A DNA stretch of 64,000 nt from Luethyella okanaganae (GCF_042660285.1 NZ_JBHSTP010000002.1:124001-188000); one strand, 5' to 3'; numbered from the stretch's first letter, positions 1-8,678 are shown. The notes: generated by a model from the letters alone, not told the origin. Program-made: numbers and translations.

Positions 1-68
1 CCCGCGCGGCCGTCAGGCCACGAGTCCCTCGGCATGGTCCCCTCCGCGAGAAAAATGCGAGAGGAGCT

Positions 69-111
69 TTTAGGCCTGCCTAAATATGACTAATATTTAG
101 GCATGCCTAAA
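69..111 (+). promoter_or_regulatory. Double MntR/DtxR-type operator over a leaderless promoter
   Basis: Two perfect 7-2-7 inverted repeats, TTTAGGC-CT-GCCTAAA at 69-84 and TTTAGGC-AT-GCCTAAA at 96-111, lie 27 bp apart centre to centre. A -10-like TAATAT (91-96) ends 6 nt before the ATG at 103. The second operator therefore covers the -10 edge, the presumed transcription start and the start codon itself. The DtxR-family regulator at 2788-3432 is the obvious binder; that link is inferred. Confidence 0.8.
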
Positions 112-1377
112 ATATCTGAAAGCGAGATCGCCGTCGACCAGCGGATGTCGCGCAGCTCCGTCGCACCCGGACACCGTATTCTCTGGTTGCTAGGCCCTGC
201 GCTCGTCGCCGGTGTCGCCTATCTCGACCCGGGCAACGTCGCGAGCAACATGACCGCTGGGGCCGAGTACGGCTACCTGCTCGTCTGGGTGGTCGTGGCC
301 GGCAACACAATGGCATGGCTCATCCAGTACCTCTCCGCCAAGCTTGGAGTCGTCACGGGCAAGAGCCTGCCCGAGCTGCTCGGCGAGCGCATCGGCAATC
401 GCTTCGCCCGTCGCGCCTACTGGCTGCAGGCGGAACTCGTGGCGATGGCCACCGACCTCGCCGAGATCATCGGCGGCGCCGTCGCCCTCAACCTGCTCTT
501 CAATCTGCCGCTCATCTGGGGCGGAATCATCACAGGCACCGTCTCGATGGCCGTACTCGCGGTGCAGACGCGCCACGGACCGCGCACCTTCGAGCGCCTC
601 ATCATCGGCCTGCTCGCCATCATCGCGATCGGTTTCAGCGCCGGCGTCTTCATCGCGCCACCGGAACCGGGCGGAGTGCTCGGGGGGCTCGTCCCACGCT
701 TCGACGGCGCGAACTCGGTGCTGCTCGCCGCCTCGATTCTCGGCGCGACGATTATGCCGCATGCGATCTACGCACACTCGGCCCTCGCCCGCGACCGTTG
801 GGTCGGGCGGGACCCCTCCCTCACGACGCGCCGTCTGCTCACGGCCACTCGGTGGGACGTCTCGATCGCGATGGTCATCGCGGGCTCGGTCAATCTGTGC
901 ATCCTGCTGCTCGCGGCCGCGAGCCTGCAGGGCATGGCGGGCACCGACAGCCTCGAGGGCGCGTACGTGGCTCTCGAGCAGTCGATGGGAGCGGTCGTGG
1001 CGACCCTGTTCGCCGTCGGCCTGCTCGCCTCCGGGCTCGCGTCCACCTCGGTGGGCGCCTACGCAGGCGCCGAGATCATGCACGGCCTGCTGCATGTGCG
1101 CATCCCAATCCTGTTGCGCCGCCTGGTCACCCTCATCCCCGCGCTCGTCATCCTCGGCAGCGGCTTCGAACCCACACAGGCGCTCGTGCTCAGCCAGGTG
1201 GTACTGTCGTTCGGCATCCCGTTCGCGCTCATCCCTCTCGTGTGGGTCACAACCCAGGCCGGGGTGCTGGGCGAGTACCGCAACCGATGGCTCACCACGG
1301 TTGCCGGCCTCACGGCATCCGTGCTTCTCGTCGCCCTCAATGTGACCTTGCTCGCGCTCGTCTTCACGGGCTCCTGA
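103..1377 (+). CDS. mntH: Nramp family divalent metal (Mn2+) transporter MntH
   Basis: This is a 424-residue Nramp importer, expected to bring Mn2+ (and possibly Fe2+) into the cell by proton symport across the membrane. The family signature DPGN is at residues 42-45 in the first transmembrane helix and MPH is at 218-220 in TM6; both are metal-site motifs. About eleven hydrophobic helices follow each other, as usual for the family. The ATG at 103 has no Shine-Dalgarno sequence but sits 6 nt after TAATAT, so a leaderless mRNA is likely. M15 (145) is an alternative start and would lose only a hydrophilic tail. Two palindromic boxes and a nearby MntR-like gene point to repression by manganese. 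Confidence 0.93.
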   Translation: MPKISESEIAVDQRMSRSSVAPGHRILWLLGPALVAGVAYLDPGNVASNMTAGAEYGYLLVWVVVAGNTMAWLIQYLSAKLGVVTGKSLPELLGERIGNRFARRAYWLQAELVAMATDLAEIIGGAVALNLLFNLPLIWGGIITGTVSMAVLAVQTRHGPRTFERLIIGLLAIIAIGFSAGVFIAPPEPGGVLGGLVPRFDGANSVLLAASILGATIMPHAIYAHSALARDRWVGRDPSLTTRRLLTATRWDVSIAMVIAGSVNLCILLLAAASLQGMAGTDSLEGAYVALEQSMGAVVATLFAVGLLASGLASTSVGAYAGAEIMHGLLHVRIPILLRRLVTLIPALVILGSGFEPTQALVLSQVVLSFGIPFALIPLVWVTTQAGVLGEYRNRWLTTVAGLTASVLLVALNVTLLALVFTGS

Positions 1378-1460
1378 TGGCCTTTCTGCGCAACACCGGC
1401 ACCGGCACGGCCGCGTTGGCCGTAGATTGAGGCGCGGATCACCGAGACGAGGGAGCTGGA

Positions 1461-2741
1461 ATGACGGGCTGGCGGCTCAGGGAGTTTCATGCGGACGACC
1501 TTGACGGTATTCTCCATCTCTGGGAGGCGCTACGGGCGGCCAAGGCCGAACCGGTCTACGCGCTCTCCGAGGTGCTGGCCTCCTGTCAGAAGGACCACGC
1601 CGTCGTCGCCGTCCACGGAGACGAGGTCGTCGGCGCCGCCGTCGGTCGGGCAGCGCACGATCAGGGCTGGATCGTGTTCCTCGCGACCGCCGAGGAATGG
1701 CGCAACCGTGGAATCGGTTCTGCCATGCTCGCCGCGCTCGAGAAGAGCATGGCGCCGCACGGGCTGACCAAGCTCTCGACCCTCATCCCCGAAGGCGAGA
1801 CCCGGGTCGACGCCTTCCTGCACCAGGGCTTCGAGGTCAAGAAGAATCTGCGCTACTTCGAGCGCCGGATTCCGGTGCAACGCCAGGAGCTCAGCTCGCT
1901 GAGAGAACTCGGCGGGCGGATTCTGCCGCGGGACCTCTGGGAGTCCGTCGGCGGCATGCAGCGCGAGAAGGAACTGCTGGAGCGGCGCCTCGTGATGCCG
2001 CTCGCCGAACCCGATGTCGCGGAGGAATACGGGGTCGTGCCACCACGTGCCGTCGTGCTCTTCGGCCCGCCGGGAACGGGAAAGACGACCTTCGCCAAGG
2101 CGATCGCGTCGCGCCTGGAATGGTCGTTCGTCGAGGTGTTCCCCTCGCGCCTCGCGGCTGACCCCCGCGGCCTGGCCGGAGCCCTGCGGGAGACGTTCCT
2201 CAAGATCTCCGAGCTCGAGCACGCAGTCGTGTTCATCGACGAGGTCGAAGAGATCGCGGCCCAGCGTCAGGGCGAGCCGCCGTCGGCGCTGCAGGGGGTG
2301 ACGAACGAGCTGCTCAAGATCATTCCGGCCTTCCGCGAGCAACCCGGCCGCCTGCTCGTGTGCGCCACGAACTTCATCCGCGCGCTCGACACCGCGTTCC
2401 TGCGCCATGGTCGCTTCGACTACGTGATTCCGATCGGCCTGCCCGACGATGCGGCCCGACTCGCGATCTGGCAGCGTTACGTGCCATCGGCGATCGTCGA
2501 CACGGTGAACCTCGACATGCTCGTCGAGAAGAGCGCCGGCTTCTCCCCTGCCGACATCGAGTACGCCGCACGCAGGGCGTCCCAGAGCGCGTTCGAGGAT
2601 GCCCTCTCCGCCGTGTCGGGTGGCGTGCACGGCCCGAGCACGAACGACTACGTGGAGGCCATCCGTTCGACGAGGACGACCGTGTCTGCGGAGATCGCCG
2701 CCGAGTTCCTCGAGGACATCGAGCTTCTCGCCCGGGTGTGA
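1461..2741 (+). CDS. GNAT acetyltransferase fused to an AAA+ ATPase
   Basis: 426 residues in two domains. Residues 1-135 are a GNAT fold; the acetyl-CoA loop reads RNRGIG (81-86). Residues 150-426 are a classical AAA+ module with Walker A GPPGTGKTT (202-210), Walker B VVFIDE (256-261), a sensor-1 Asn (304), a likely arginine finger in RHGRFD (near 318) and a C-terminal helical lid. GAGGGAG precedes the ATG. AAA+ domains of this class remodel or unfold proteins; GNAT domains acetylate amines. The combined role is not known to me. It lies between mntH and the mntR-like gene on the same strand, with 83-bp and 46-bp gaps, so a link to metal homeostasis is possible but unproven. Confidence 0.85.
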   Translation: MTGWRLREFHADDLDGILHLWEALRAAKAEPVYALSEVLASCQKDHAVVAVHGDEVVGAAVGRAAHDQGWIVFLATAEEWRNRGIGSAMLAALEKSMAPHGLTKLSTLIPEGETRVDAFLHQGFEVKKNLRYFERRIPVQRQELSSLRELGGRILPRDLWESVGGMQREKELLERRLVMPLAEPDVAEEYGVVPPRAVVLFGPPGTGKTTFAKAIASRLEWSFVEVFPSRLAADPRGLAGALRETFLKISELEHAVVFIDEVEEIAAQRQGEPPSALQGVTNELLKIIPAFREQPGRLLVCATNFIRALDTAFLRHGRFDYVIPIGLPDDAARLAIWQRYVPSAIVDTVNLDMLVEKSAGFSPADIEYAARRASQSAFEDALSAVSGGVHGPSTNDYVEAIRSTRTTVSAEIAAEFLEDIELLARV

Positions 2742-2787
2742 GACGCCGGGTGTGAGGTTTTCGGCCTGCCGATAGTCTGGGCTGGCC

Positions 2788-3432
2788 ATGAAGCACACCA
2801 CGCCAGCCGTCGAGGACTACCTCAAGACCATCTACGCGCACACCGAGTGGCAGCCGGAGCCCGTCACGCCGTCGGTGCTCGCCGGCCGGCTCGGAGTGGC
2901 GCCATCGTCGGTCACCGAGATGGTGAAGAAGATGGCGGCGCAGGAGCTCGTGCACCATGTTCCCTACGGCGCGGTCGTACTGACGGATGTCGGAACCCGC
3001 CGGGCGCTCGACGTCGTGCGACGTCACCGGCTCATCGAGACCTGGCTCGTGCGCGAGATGGGGTACACCTGGGACGCCGTGCACGACGAGGCCGAGGTGC
3101 TCGAGCACGCGCTGAGCGACCGCCTGCTGACGGCGATCGACGCCCGTCTCGGGCATCCGAGCCGCGACCCGCACGGCGACCCGATCCCCTCGGCCGATGG
3201 GATCGTCACGCGCATCGGCACCGTGCTGCTGGCAGACGCCGCGACCGGCCACACCGGTGCGGTCGTGCGCATCAGCGACCGCGACCCCGAAGTGCTGCGC
3301 CTGCTCACCGAACACGGAATCGGCCTCGACGCCGTGCTCACACTTCTGGATGCAGGCGTCGTGCGCCTGCCATCGGGCGCCGAGGTTCCGCTCGCACCCG
3401 AGACCCACGCGTCGATCTGGGTGACGTCGTAG
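2788..3432 (+). CDS. mntR: DtxR-family manganese-dependent regulator (MntR type)
   Basis: 214 residues: N-terminal winged helix (about 1-65), a metal-binding dimerisation domain (66-140) and a C-terminal FeoA/SH3-like domain. Aligning by eye with DtxR and B. subtilis MntR, position 10 is Asp (Met10 in DtxR, Asp8 in MntR) and position 103 is Glu (Cys102 in DtxR, Glu99 in MntR). H80, E84, H99, E106 and H107 match the remaining ligand positions. Asp and Glu at these two sites are the known mark of Mn selectivity. It probably represses mntH through the two boxes at 69-111. No matching box is seen before this gene. TAGTCT stands 9 nt before the ATG and there is no clear Shine-Dalgarno sequence. 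Confidence 0.88.
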   Translation: MKHTTPAVEDYLKTIYAHTEWQPEPVTPSVLAGRLGVAPSSVTEMVKKMAAQELVHHVPYGAVVLTDVGTRRALDVVRRHRLIETWLVREMGYTWDAVHDEAEVLEHALSDRLLTAIDARLGHPSRDPHGDPIPSADGIVTRIGTVLLADAATGHTGAVVRISDRDPEVLRLLTEHGIGLDAVLTLLDAGVVRLPSGAEVPLAPETHASIWVTS

Positions 3433-3480
3433 CCCCGTCCGCGTCCACCCCAACGGCCCCCGCTCGCATCCACCGCCACC

Positions 3481-3600
3481 CGCTCGCACCCGCTCGCACC
3501 CGCTCGCACCCGCTCGCACCCGCTCGCACCCGCTCGCACCCGAGCAGCATCCTCTCCGCTCGCACCACCAGCCCCCGCCTCTCCGCTCGCACCACCAGCC
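3481..3600. repeat. Tandem repeats downstream of mntR: six 10-mers and two 25-mers
   Basis: CGCTCGCACC is repeated six times without a break from 3481 to 3540, with a degenerate unit before it. At 3551-3600 a 25-bp unit built around CTCCGCTCGCACCACCAG occurs twice. A 10-bp unit would shift frame if translated. The array lies just past the mntR stop codon, and no open frame of sense is seen through it. Confidence 0.9.
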
Positions 3601-3650
3601 ATTTCCCGCATTCCACGCCACTTCCGACGGCGCAGAACGCAGAAAATGGC
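3598..3650. terminator. Imperfect long hairpin after mntR
   Basis: Arms 3598-3619 and 3629-3650 pair at 17 of 22 positions around a 9-nt loop. No T-tract follows. Its layout and several bases (GCCATTTC, CGCC) match the hairpin at 4593-4649, so the two look like members of one family. Termination is inferred from position. Confidence 0.5.
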
Positions 3651-3763
3651 GCACGGCACGGAGCATGTATTCCGACCATCGCGCGGAAACGCAACCGTGA
3701 CACCGCGTTAACCCGTGGGCACGGCATCCGCCCTAGGGTTGAGACATCGACGAAAGGATGCAG

Positions 3764-4561
3764 ATGGGGAGACGCGACGAGATCGAATGCTGGCTCACCG
3801 ACATGGACGGTGTGCTCGTGCACGAGAACCACCCATTGCCAGGAGCTGCGGAACTCCTGGAGCAGTGGCGCCAGGAGGGCGCACCACACCTCGTGCTGAC
3901 CAACAATTCGATCTTCACGCCGCGCGACCTGAGCGCCCGGCTGCGCGCCTCGGGCCTCATCGTGCCCGAGGAGGCGATCTGGACGAGCGCGCTCGCCACA
4001 GCGGCCTTCCTCACCTCACAGATCCCCGGCGGTTCGGCCTTCGTGATCGGCGAGGCTGGCATCACCACCGCGCTCCACGAGGCCGGCTTCATCATGACCG
4101 AGACGAGTCCCGACTATGTGGTCGTCGGCGAGACGCGCAACTATTCCTTCGAGGCGATCACCAAGGCGATCCGCCTCATCATCGACGGTGCGCGATTCAT
4201 CGTCACGAATCCGGACGCCACGGGACCAAGCGCCGACGGCCCGCTCCCGGCGACCGGCGCCATCGCGGCCCTCATCACGAAGGCGACCGGCAAGGATCCC
4301 TACGTCGTCGGGAAGCCGAACCCGATGATGTTCCGCTCCGCCATGAACAAGATCGGCGCGCACTCCGAGAACACGGCGATGATCGGCGACCGGATGGACA
4401 CCGACATCGTCGCGGGCATCGAGGCGGGCCTGCACACGATCCTCGTGCTCACGGGCATCAGCGACCAGGCTGAGATCGACCGCTATCCGTTCCGCCCCGA
4501 CGAGATCCTGAGCGGAGTGCACGAGCTGGTGCATTCCGAGCCCATCGAAAGCGATCTCTGA
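3764..4561 (+). CDS. HAD-IIA family phosphatase (NagD-like)
   Basis: 265-residue haloacid-dehalogenase type IIA hydrolase. The nucleophile motif DMDG is at residues 13-16, a GKPNP lysine loop is in the second half, and GDRMDTD supplies the acidic motif. Members dephosphorylate small phosphometabolites such as nucleotides or sugar phosphates; the substrate here cannot be read from sequence. ATG at 3764 is preferred over ATG 3758 because GAAAGGA (3752-3758) is then correctly spaced. The gene stands alone between two related long hairpins. Confidence 0.88.
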   Translation: MGRRDEIECWLTDMDGVLVHENHPLPGAAELLEQWRQEGAPHLVLTNNSIFTPRDLSARLRASGLIVPEEAIWTSALATAAFLTSQIPGGSAFVIGEAGITTALHEAGFIMTETSPDYVVVGETRNYSFEAITKAIRLIIDGARFIVTNPDATGPSADGPLPATGAIAALITKATGKDPYVVGKPNPMMFRSAMNKIGAHSENTAMIGDRMDTDIVAGIEAGLHTILVLTGISDQAEIDRYPFRPDEILSGVHELVHSEPIESDL

Positions 4562-4592
4562 GGCGTACCGCGACGCCGCGACTGGGTCATGC

Positions 4593-4649
4593 GCGCCATT
4601 TCGTGCCTTCCGCGCCAGCGGTAACGGCGCGAAAGGCGCGAAATGGCGC
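4593..4649. terminator. Long hairpin between convergent genes
   Basis: Arms 4593-4616 and 4626-4649 (24 nt each, loop AGCGGTAAC) pair at 22 of 24 positions, with one of the two exceptions a G-U wobble. It lies between the HAD gene and the converging gene at 4708-6594, so it can serve both strands. No U-run follows, as is common in actinobacteria. Confidence 0.75.
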
Positions 4650-4707
4650 GGAACTCAGCCCAGGAGACGGGGATGCGAGCCGACGGCGATGAGCGCGTCG
4701 CTCACGC

Positions 4708-6594
4708 TCATGCCGCCGGGCCGGGACCTGCCACGCTCGCGGTTATCGGCTCACCCGACGATCGCGTGATGAAGCAGTAATAGTTGCGCTGCCCGGCCGT
4801 CCACTGCTCGGCGGTGACCGGGTAGCTGCCCTGGAGCTGCAGATCGGGGAACGGCGCCGCCGCGGTGAAGTCGATGACACCGGGGGCACTGCACAACAGA
4901 TTGATCTGCGAGGCGAGCGCCTCCTCGCCGGGGAACACGGTCGCCGCGTCGCCGACGAAGGAGCCGCGATAGACGAGCTGGGAACGATGCGGTGCACCGC
5001 AGTCGACGACCGTGAAGGTCCCGTCCCACGGCGATGTGAACGGATCGATGCATTCTCCGCCGAAGAGGGTGTCCCAGTCGTGCGTTCCCGCGGCCTGCGG
5101 CCCTGTCGGCACGGGAGGCGGGGTCGGCGTCGGCGTCTCACTCGTCGTCGCCGAGGGAGGAGCCGCGACCGGTTGGCCCCCGAAGAGAGCAGGCAGCTTG
5201 GTGCCGAAGACATACAGACCGATCAGCACCACGGCGAGGAGGAGAGCGGATGCCAGCCAGATCAGCGTGCGCGTCGTGCGCTTGCTCCCCCTCGCCGGCC
5301 TGCTAGCTGCTCTGGAGCCGGAACGCGCGACAGGCCCAGAGGGTGGCTGGATCGCGGATGCGGCAGTGAAAACTTCTGGCCCAGGGGCGCCGATCGAAGC
5401 CGAAACAGTGGGAGCGGCGGCGGACGCGAATCCGACGGGAGGCAGCGCAGAGGCGGAGACCTCTGGAGTGGCCGCAGTCTTGTCGAGGTACTGCGACTGC
5501 TCGAGACGCATCGTCGGCGTATCGGCCTCCAGAGCGGCATCGCCGCCTCGGTCGACGGCGTCCGGCTCACGGGCCACGCTCGGCGCGAGCCAATAGGCGA
5601 GATCGTCGTCAGAGCCCGCTCCGGCGGCAGGCTCTGGCGGTTGGAGCGACCGTTCAGCGAGAGGTGGTTCCGGCTTCGGCTCCTCGACCGGGACAGGCGC
5701 GACCGGGACAGGCGCGGCGGTCTGCGCCGGCGTAGGCACCGCGTCTCCGGGGTTGAGACCCCAGGTGAAACCCGCTTTGCCAGGCCTTCCCGCATCCGGC
5801 TCGATGTCCGCCGAAGGGTCCGGTTCAGACGCGCGCGGCAGAGGCCCCGAATCCGTCGACAGGGTGATCGGCACCGCGGGAATCGGCGCAGTGACGGCCG
5901 GATGCTCATCCGGCGGAGCAGGGGGCTGGAACAACGGCGGTTGCGCGGCACCGCGAGTCTCGGCCGGAGCCGCCCGAGGCTGGAACAACGGTGGCTCTGC
6001 GTCCGCATCGGTCTGAGCCGGAGGCTGAAATGACGAGGCCTTGGCCCCTGGGGCGACCGGCGGTACTTCGCCGGGAAAAGCCGGGTAGCTCGCCGGGACG
6101 AAGGCCGGGGGTGCGGGCGGATAGCTCGGAACCACGGGCGAGGCGGGGCGCGAGGCGGCACCAGGGAGAGCGGCGGGTTCAGCGGTCTCGAAGAAGTCGG
6201 GCTGGGTGGTCCCGAATGGCGGAGTTGTCGCCGCGACCGGGGACTGCGGGAACGGGACGGTCGTCTCGGCGGGGAGGGCCGGCTCGATGGGCGCGGCTTC
6301 GAGCGGCGCGAACGAGACCGTCGGCGCCGGGGCGGGACCCGCTGTCGTGGGGGCGATGGGCTCGATCGGTGGCGCATCGGCCACGGGAGCTCCGGCCGAA
6401 GCCGGCTCCGTGATCGGCCGGGCACCCTGTCGGCCTCCGTCGGCGGCGTCCGCGGTGGCATCCTCGCCGGTCTCGGGTCTGCCAGCGCCCGCAGCGGAGG
6501 CCGCATTCCGTCCGCCGTTCAACTGCGAGAGCAGCCAGTCGGTTCCGCCCAGCTCGGGCTCGAGGCCCGCGTGCTCGTCGCGTTCGTCAGCCAT
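4708..6594 (-). CDS. Proline-rich membrane protein with septum-formation-like extracellular domain
   Basis: 628 residues. The first ~440 are low-complexity, rich in Pro, Ala and acidic residues, and presumably cytoplasmic and disordered. One transmembrane helix follows (about 445-468), then a Thr/Pro linker and a ~120-residue outer domain with four cysteines, resembling the actinobacterial septum-formation family (PF13845). The N-terminal region carries repeats of the kind PPLFQP. The start overlaps the pyrE stop by 8 nt (ATGGCTGA), so the two are co-translated. A role at the division site is only inferred; the fold call rests on general resemblance. Confidence 0.7.
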   Translation of the reverse strand: MADERDEHAGLEPELGGTDWLLSQLNGGRNAASAAGAGRPETGEDATADAADGGRQGARPITEPASAGAPVADAPPIEPIAPTTAGPAPAPTVSFAPLEAAPIEPALPAETTVPFPQSPVAATTPPFGTTQPDFFETAEPAALPGAASRPASPVVPSYPPAPPAFVPASYPAFPGEVPPVAPGAKASSFQPPAQTDADAEPPLFQPRAAPAETRGAAQPPLFQPPAPPDEHPAVTAPIPAVPITLSTDSGPLPRASEPDPSADIEPDAGRPGKAGFTWGLNPGDAVPTPAQTAAPVPVAPVPVEEPKPEPPLAERSLQPPEPAAGAGSDDDLAYWLAPSVAREPDAVDRGGDAALEADTPTMRLEQSQYLDKTAATPEVSASALPPVGFASAAAPTVSASIGAPGPEVFTAASAIQPPSGPVARSGSRAASRPARGSKRTTRTLIWLASALLLAVVLIGLYVFGTKLPALFGGQPVAAPPSATTSETPTPTPPPVPTGPQAAGTHDWDTLFGGECIDPFTSPWDGTFTVVDCGAPHRSQLVYRGSFVGDAATVFPGEEALASQINLLCSAPGVIDFTAAAPFPDLQLQGSYPVTAEQWTAGQRNYYCFITRSSGEPITASVAGPGPAA

Positions 6595-7141
6595 CGGAGA
6601 GCCCCAGATCTTTCAGGCCGATCGCGGAGTAATAGCGGTATCCGGCCGCTTCGATCACCTCACGGGCCCCGGTGTCGCGATCGACGACGACGGCGACGGC
6701 CGCGATCTCGGCACCGGCCTTTTCGAGGGCCTCGATCGCTGCGAGCGGGGAACCGCCCGTCGTGGAGGTGTCCTCGAGCACGATCACGCGCTTGCCCGCG
6801 AGTTCAGGCCCCTCCACCTGCTTGCCGCGCCCGTGGTCTTTGGGCTCCTTGCGCACGACGAATGCGTCGTAGGAGGCGCCGCGGGCGACACCCTGGTGCA
6901 GAATGGCGGCGGCGACGGGGTCTGCACCCATGGTCATTCCGCCGACGGCGGCGACATCCGGAACCTCGGCGATGAGGTCGAGCATGACCTGTCCGATGAG
7001 CGGCGCAACGCGATGGTCGAGGCTCACCTTGCGCAGGTCGACGTAGTAGCTCGCCTTCTTGCCGCTCGTGAGGATGAAGTCACCGTGGAACACGGCCTCG
7101 GCCGAAATGTAGTCGATGAGCTGCTGTCGTGCATCTGTCAC
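6587..7141 (-). CDS. pyrE: Orotate phosphoribosyltransferase
   Basis: 184 residues. It joins orotate to PRPP to give OMP, the fifth step of de novo UMP synthesis, in the cytoplasm. The PRPP-binding motif VLEDTSTTGG is clear, as is the KKASYYVD segment near the N-terminus. I place the start at the GTG at 7141 rather than further upstream: the protein then begins at the usual point (about residue 1 of other PyrE proteins), and TAGAGT stands 7 nt before it, which fits a leaderless mRNA. It leads a two-gene operon with the membrane protein that follows. Confidence 0.93.
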   Translation of the reverse strand: MTDARQQLIDYISAEAVFHGDFILTSGKKASYYVDLRKVSLDHRVAPLIGQVMLDLIAEVPDVAAVGGMTMGADPVAAAILHQGVARGASYDAFVVRKEPKDHGRGKQVEGPELAGKRVIVLEDTSTTGGSPLAAIEALEKAGAEIAAVAVVVDRDTGAREVIEAAGYRYYSAIGLKDLGLSDG

Positions 7142-7148
7142 GCCCACA

Positions 7149-7154
7149 ACTCTA
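7149..7154 (-). promoter_or_regulatory. -10 box of leaderless pyrE
   Basis: TAGAGT on the minus strand, 7 nt before the GTG start codon; no Shine-Dalgarno sequence lies in between. Confidence 0.5.
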
Positions 7155-7397
7155 TTGCCCACACCGAAGAAGACGCTTCTAGAACGGCGGTTCGCCCGGC
7201 TGCGGCTCTCACACGACGGCAACCGCATGGGGAAGATCGCGAGCCCCTCGCGGCGAGGTTCTATCGGCCGGAGCGGATGCAGGCGGGAGAGAATGCCGTC
7301 GCAGCAGGCCAATCACCTCGGCCTCTCCCGCAGCGAGCTGGCCATCCGGACGGCACGTTGGCGCGGCATCCGCCGATGTTCAGGCGATGCCGACCAC

Positions 7398-7520
7398 TCA
7401 GAAGATGCGAACGAACGAACGCTCGGGAACGCGACCGTAACCGTCGCGAGCGACGAGCATGAGGCCGCCGATGATCGCGGCGGCGGCGATGATGCCGAGA
7501 ACGACGAGGAATGCAAACAC
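7398..7520 (-). CDS. Small single-pass membrane protein, 40 residues
   Basis: A GTG-initiated frame encodes about 20 hydrophobic residues followed by a charged tail ending in DGYGRVPERSFVRIF. GAAAGG lies before the GTG at good spacing. Short proteins with one N-terminal helix and a DGYxRVP-type tail recur in Microbacteriaceae annotations as hypothetical proteins; that is recollection, not a search. It lies 257 bp upstream of pyrE on the same strand; the gap shows no gene. Function unknown. Confidence 0.65.
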   Translation of the reverse strand: MFAFLVVLGIIAAAAIIGGLMLVARDGYGRVPERSFVRIF

Positions 7521-7639
7521 GTCAGTGCCTTTCAAGAGTTGGATTCGTCGAGTTCTGGATGCCCCATTGCGCGTATTCGACCCCGTCCATTACACGCCGA
7601 TAAACCGTGCAGCACAATCGCATAATTATGCGCTGACCA

Positions 7640-7645
7640 TATAGT
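7640..7645 (+). promoter_or_regulatory. -10 box of the LysR gene
   Basis: TATAGT, 8 nt before the ATG at 7654, in a locally AT-rich stretch; no Shine-Dalgarno sequence is present. Confidence 0.5.
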
Positions 7646-7653
7646 TTGACTAC

Positions 7654-8586
7654 ATGGATGTGCGCCGCCTCGATCTGCTGCGTGAGCTCGCCGAACGCGG
7701 GAGCATCACGGCGGTCTCAGTCGCGACCCACCGCACGCCGTCCGCGGTGTCGCAGCAGCTCAAGGTTCTCGAACGCGAGGCCGGCATGCCGCTCACCGAG
7801 CGCTCTGGGCGCGGCATCGTGCTGACGAGTGCGGGGCACGCTCTCGCCCGCAGCGCTGTAGACGTCTCGGTCGCTCTCGAACGGGCATCCGCCCTGTGGG
7901 ACGAGTTCCGCAACCATCCGAGCGGCGAGGTGAGCCTCGTCACCTTTCCGACGGCCGGGCAGATGCTGCTGCCCGGCGCGCTGCAAGACCTCGCCACCGT
8001 TCCCGGCCTCGTCGTGCGCTGTACCGACCTCGACCCTGAGCTCGCCGACTTCCCCGCCCTCACCGCCGACTACGACATCGTGCTCGCGCACACGATGCGC
8101 GGCCAGATCGCCTGGGGCGGTCGGGGCTTGCGCGTGCTGCCGCTCATGACCGAGCCCCTCGACGTGGGCCTTCCGCTCGGCCATCGTCTCGCCGAGCGCC
8201 CTTTCCTCACACCGGACGACGTCATAGACGAGACCTGGCTGGGCGTGCCGGCTGGGTTTCCTTTCGAGCGGATCCTGCACGAGATCGAGCAGATCGTGGG
8301 GCGACGGGCGACCGTCACGCAGCGATTCTCCGACATGCACGTCGTCGAGGCTTTCATCACGGCCGGCCTGGGCATCGCCCTCGTTCCACGGTATACATCA
8401 GGCGGCAGCCAGGCCGCCCGCCTTGTGCTCAAACCCCTGCTCGGCGTCGACGCCGAGCGTCAGATCGTGGCGCTCATGCGTCCGGATATCGCCGAGCGAC
8501 TCGCCGTGCGCACCGTCGCCGACGCGCTGCTCTCGCACGCCACCCGCGTGCAGGCCGCGCACGCCCCGGCCGCCCGCCCAGGATAG
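7654..8586 (+). CDS. LysR-family transcriptional regulator
   Basis: 310 residues: a winged helix-turn-helix in the first ~60 residues and a periplasmic-binding-protein-like effector domain from about 90. The HTH segment with TPSAVSQQLKVLERE is typical of the family. The gene converges on mmsA at the end of the pyrimidine operon, so control of that operon is possible, but LysR proteins more often control a divergent gene; the divergent neighbour here is only the small membrane protein. Effector unknown. Confidence 0.9.
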   Translation: MDVRRLDLLRELAERGSITAVSVATHRTPSAVSQQLKVLEREAGMPLTERSGRGIVLTSAGHALARSAVDVSVALERASALWDEFRNHPSGEVSLVTFPTAGQMLLPGALQDLATVPGLVVRCTDLDPELADFPALTADYDIVLAHTMRGQIAWGGRGLRVLPLMTEPLDVGLPLGHRLAERPFLTPDDVIDETWLGVPAGFPFERILHEIEQIVGRRATVTQRFSDMHVVEAFITAGLGIALVPRYTSGGSQAARLVLKPLLGVDAERQIVALMRPDIAERLAVRTVADALLSHATRVQAAHAPAARPG

Positions 8587-8678
8587 GGCGAAAGGCAGGT
8601 ATGTCGCCAGGCATCCCCGAGAGGCCGATGCCGGCGGGCGATCTGCAGCTCTTCGACATCATGCCGGGCACGGCACGC

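Noticed and set aside
3481..3540. CRISPR-like array
   Set aside because: The 10-bp units are contiguous with no spacers, and no cas genes are present.
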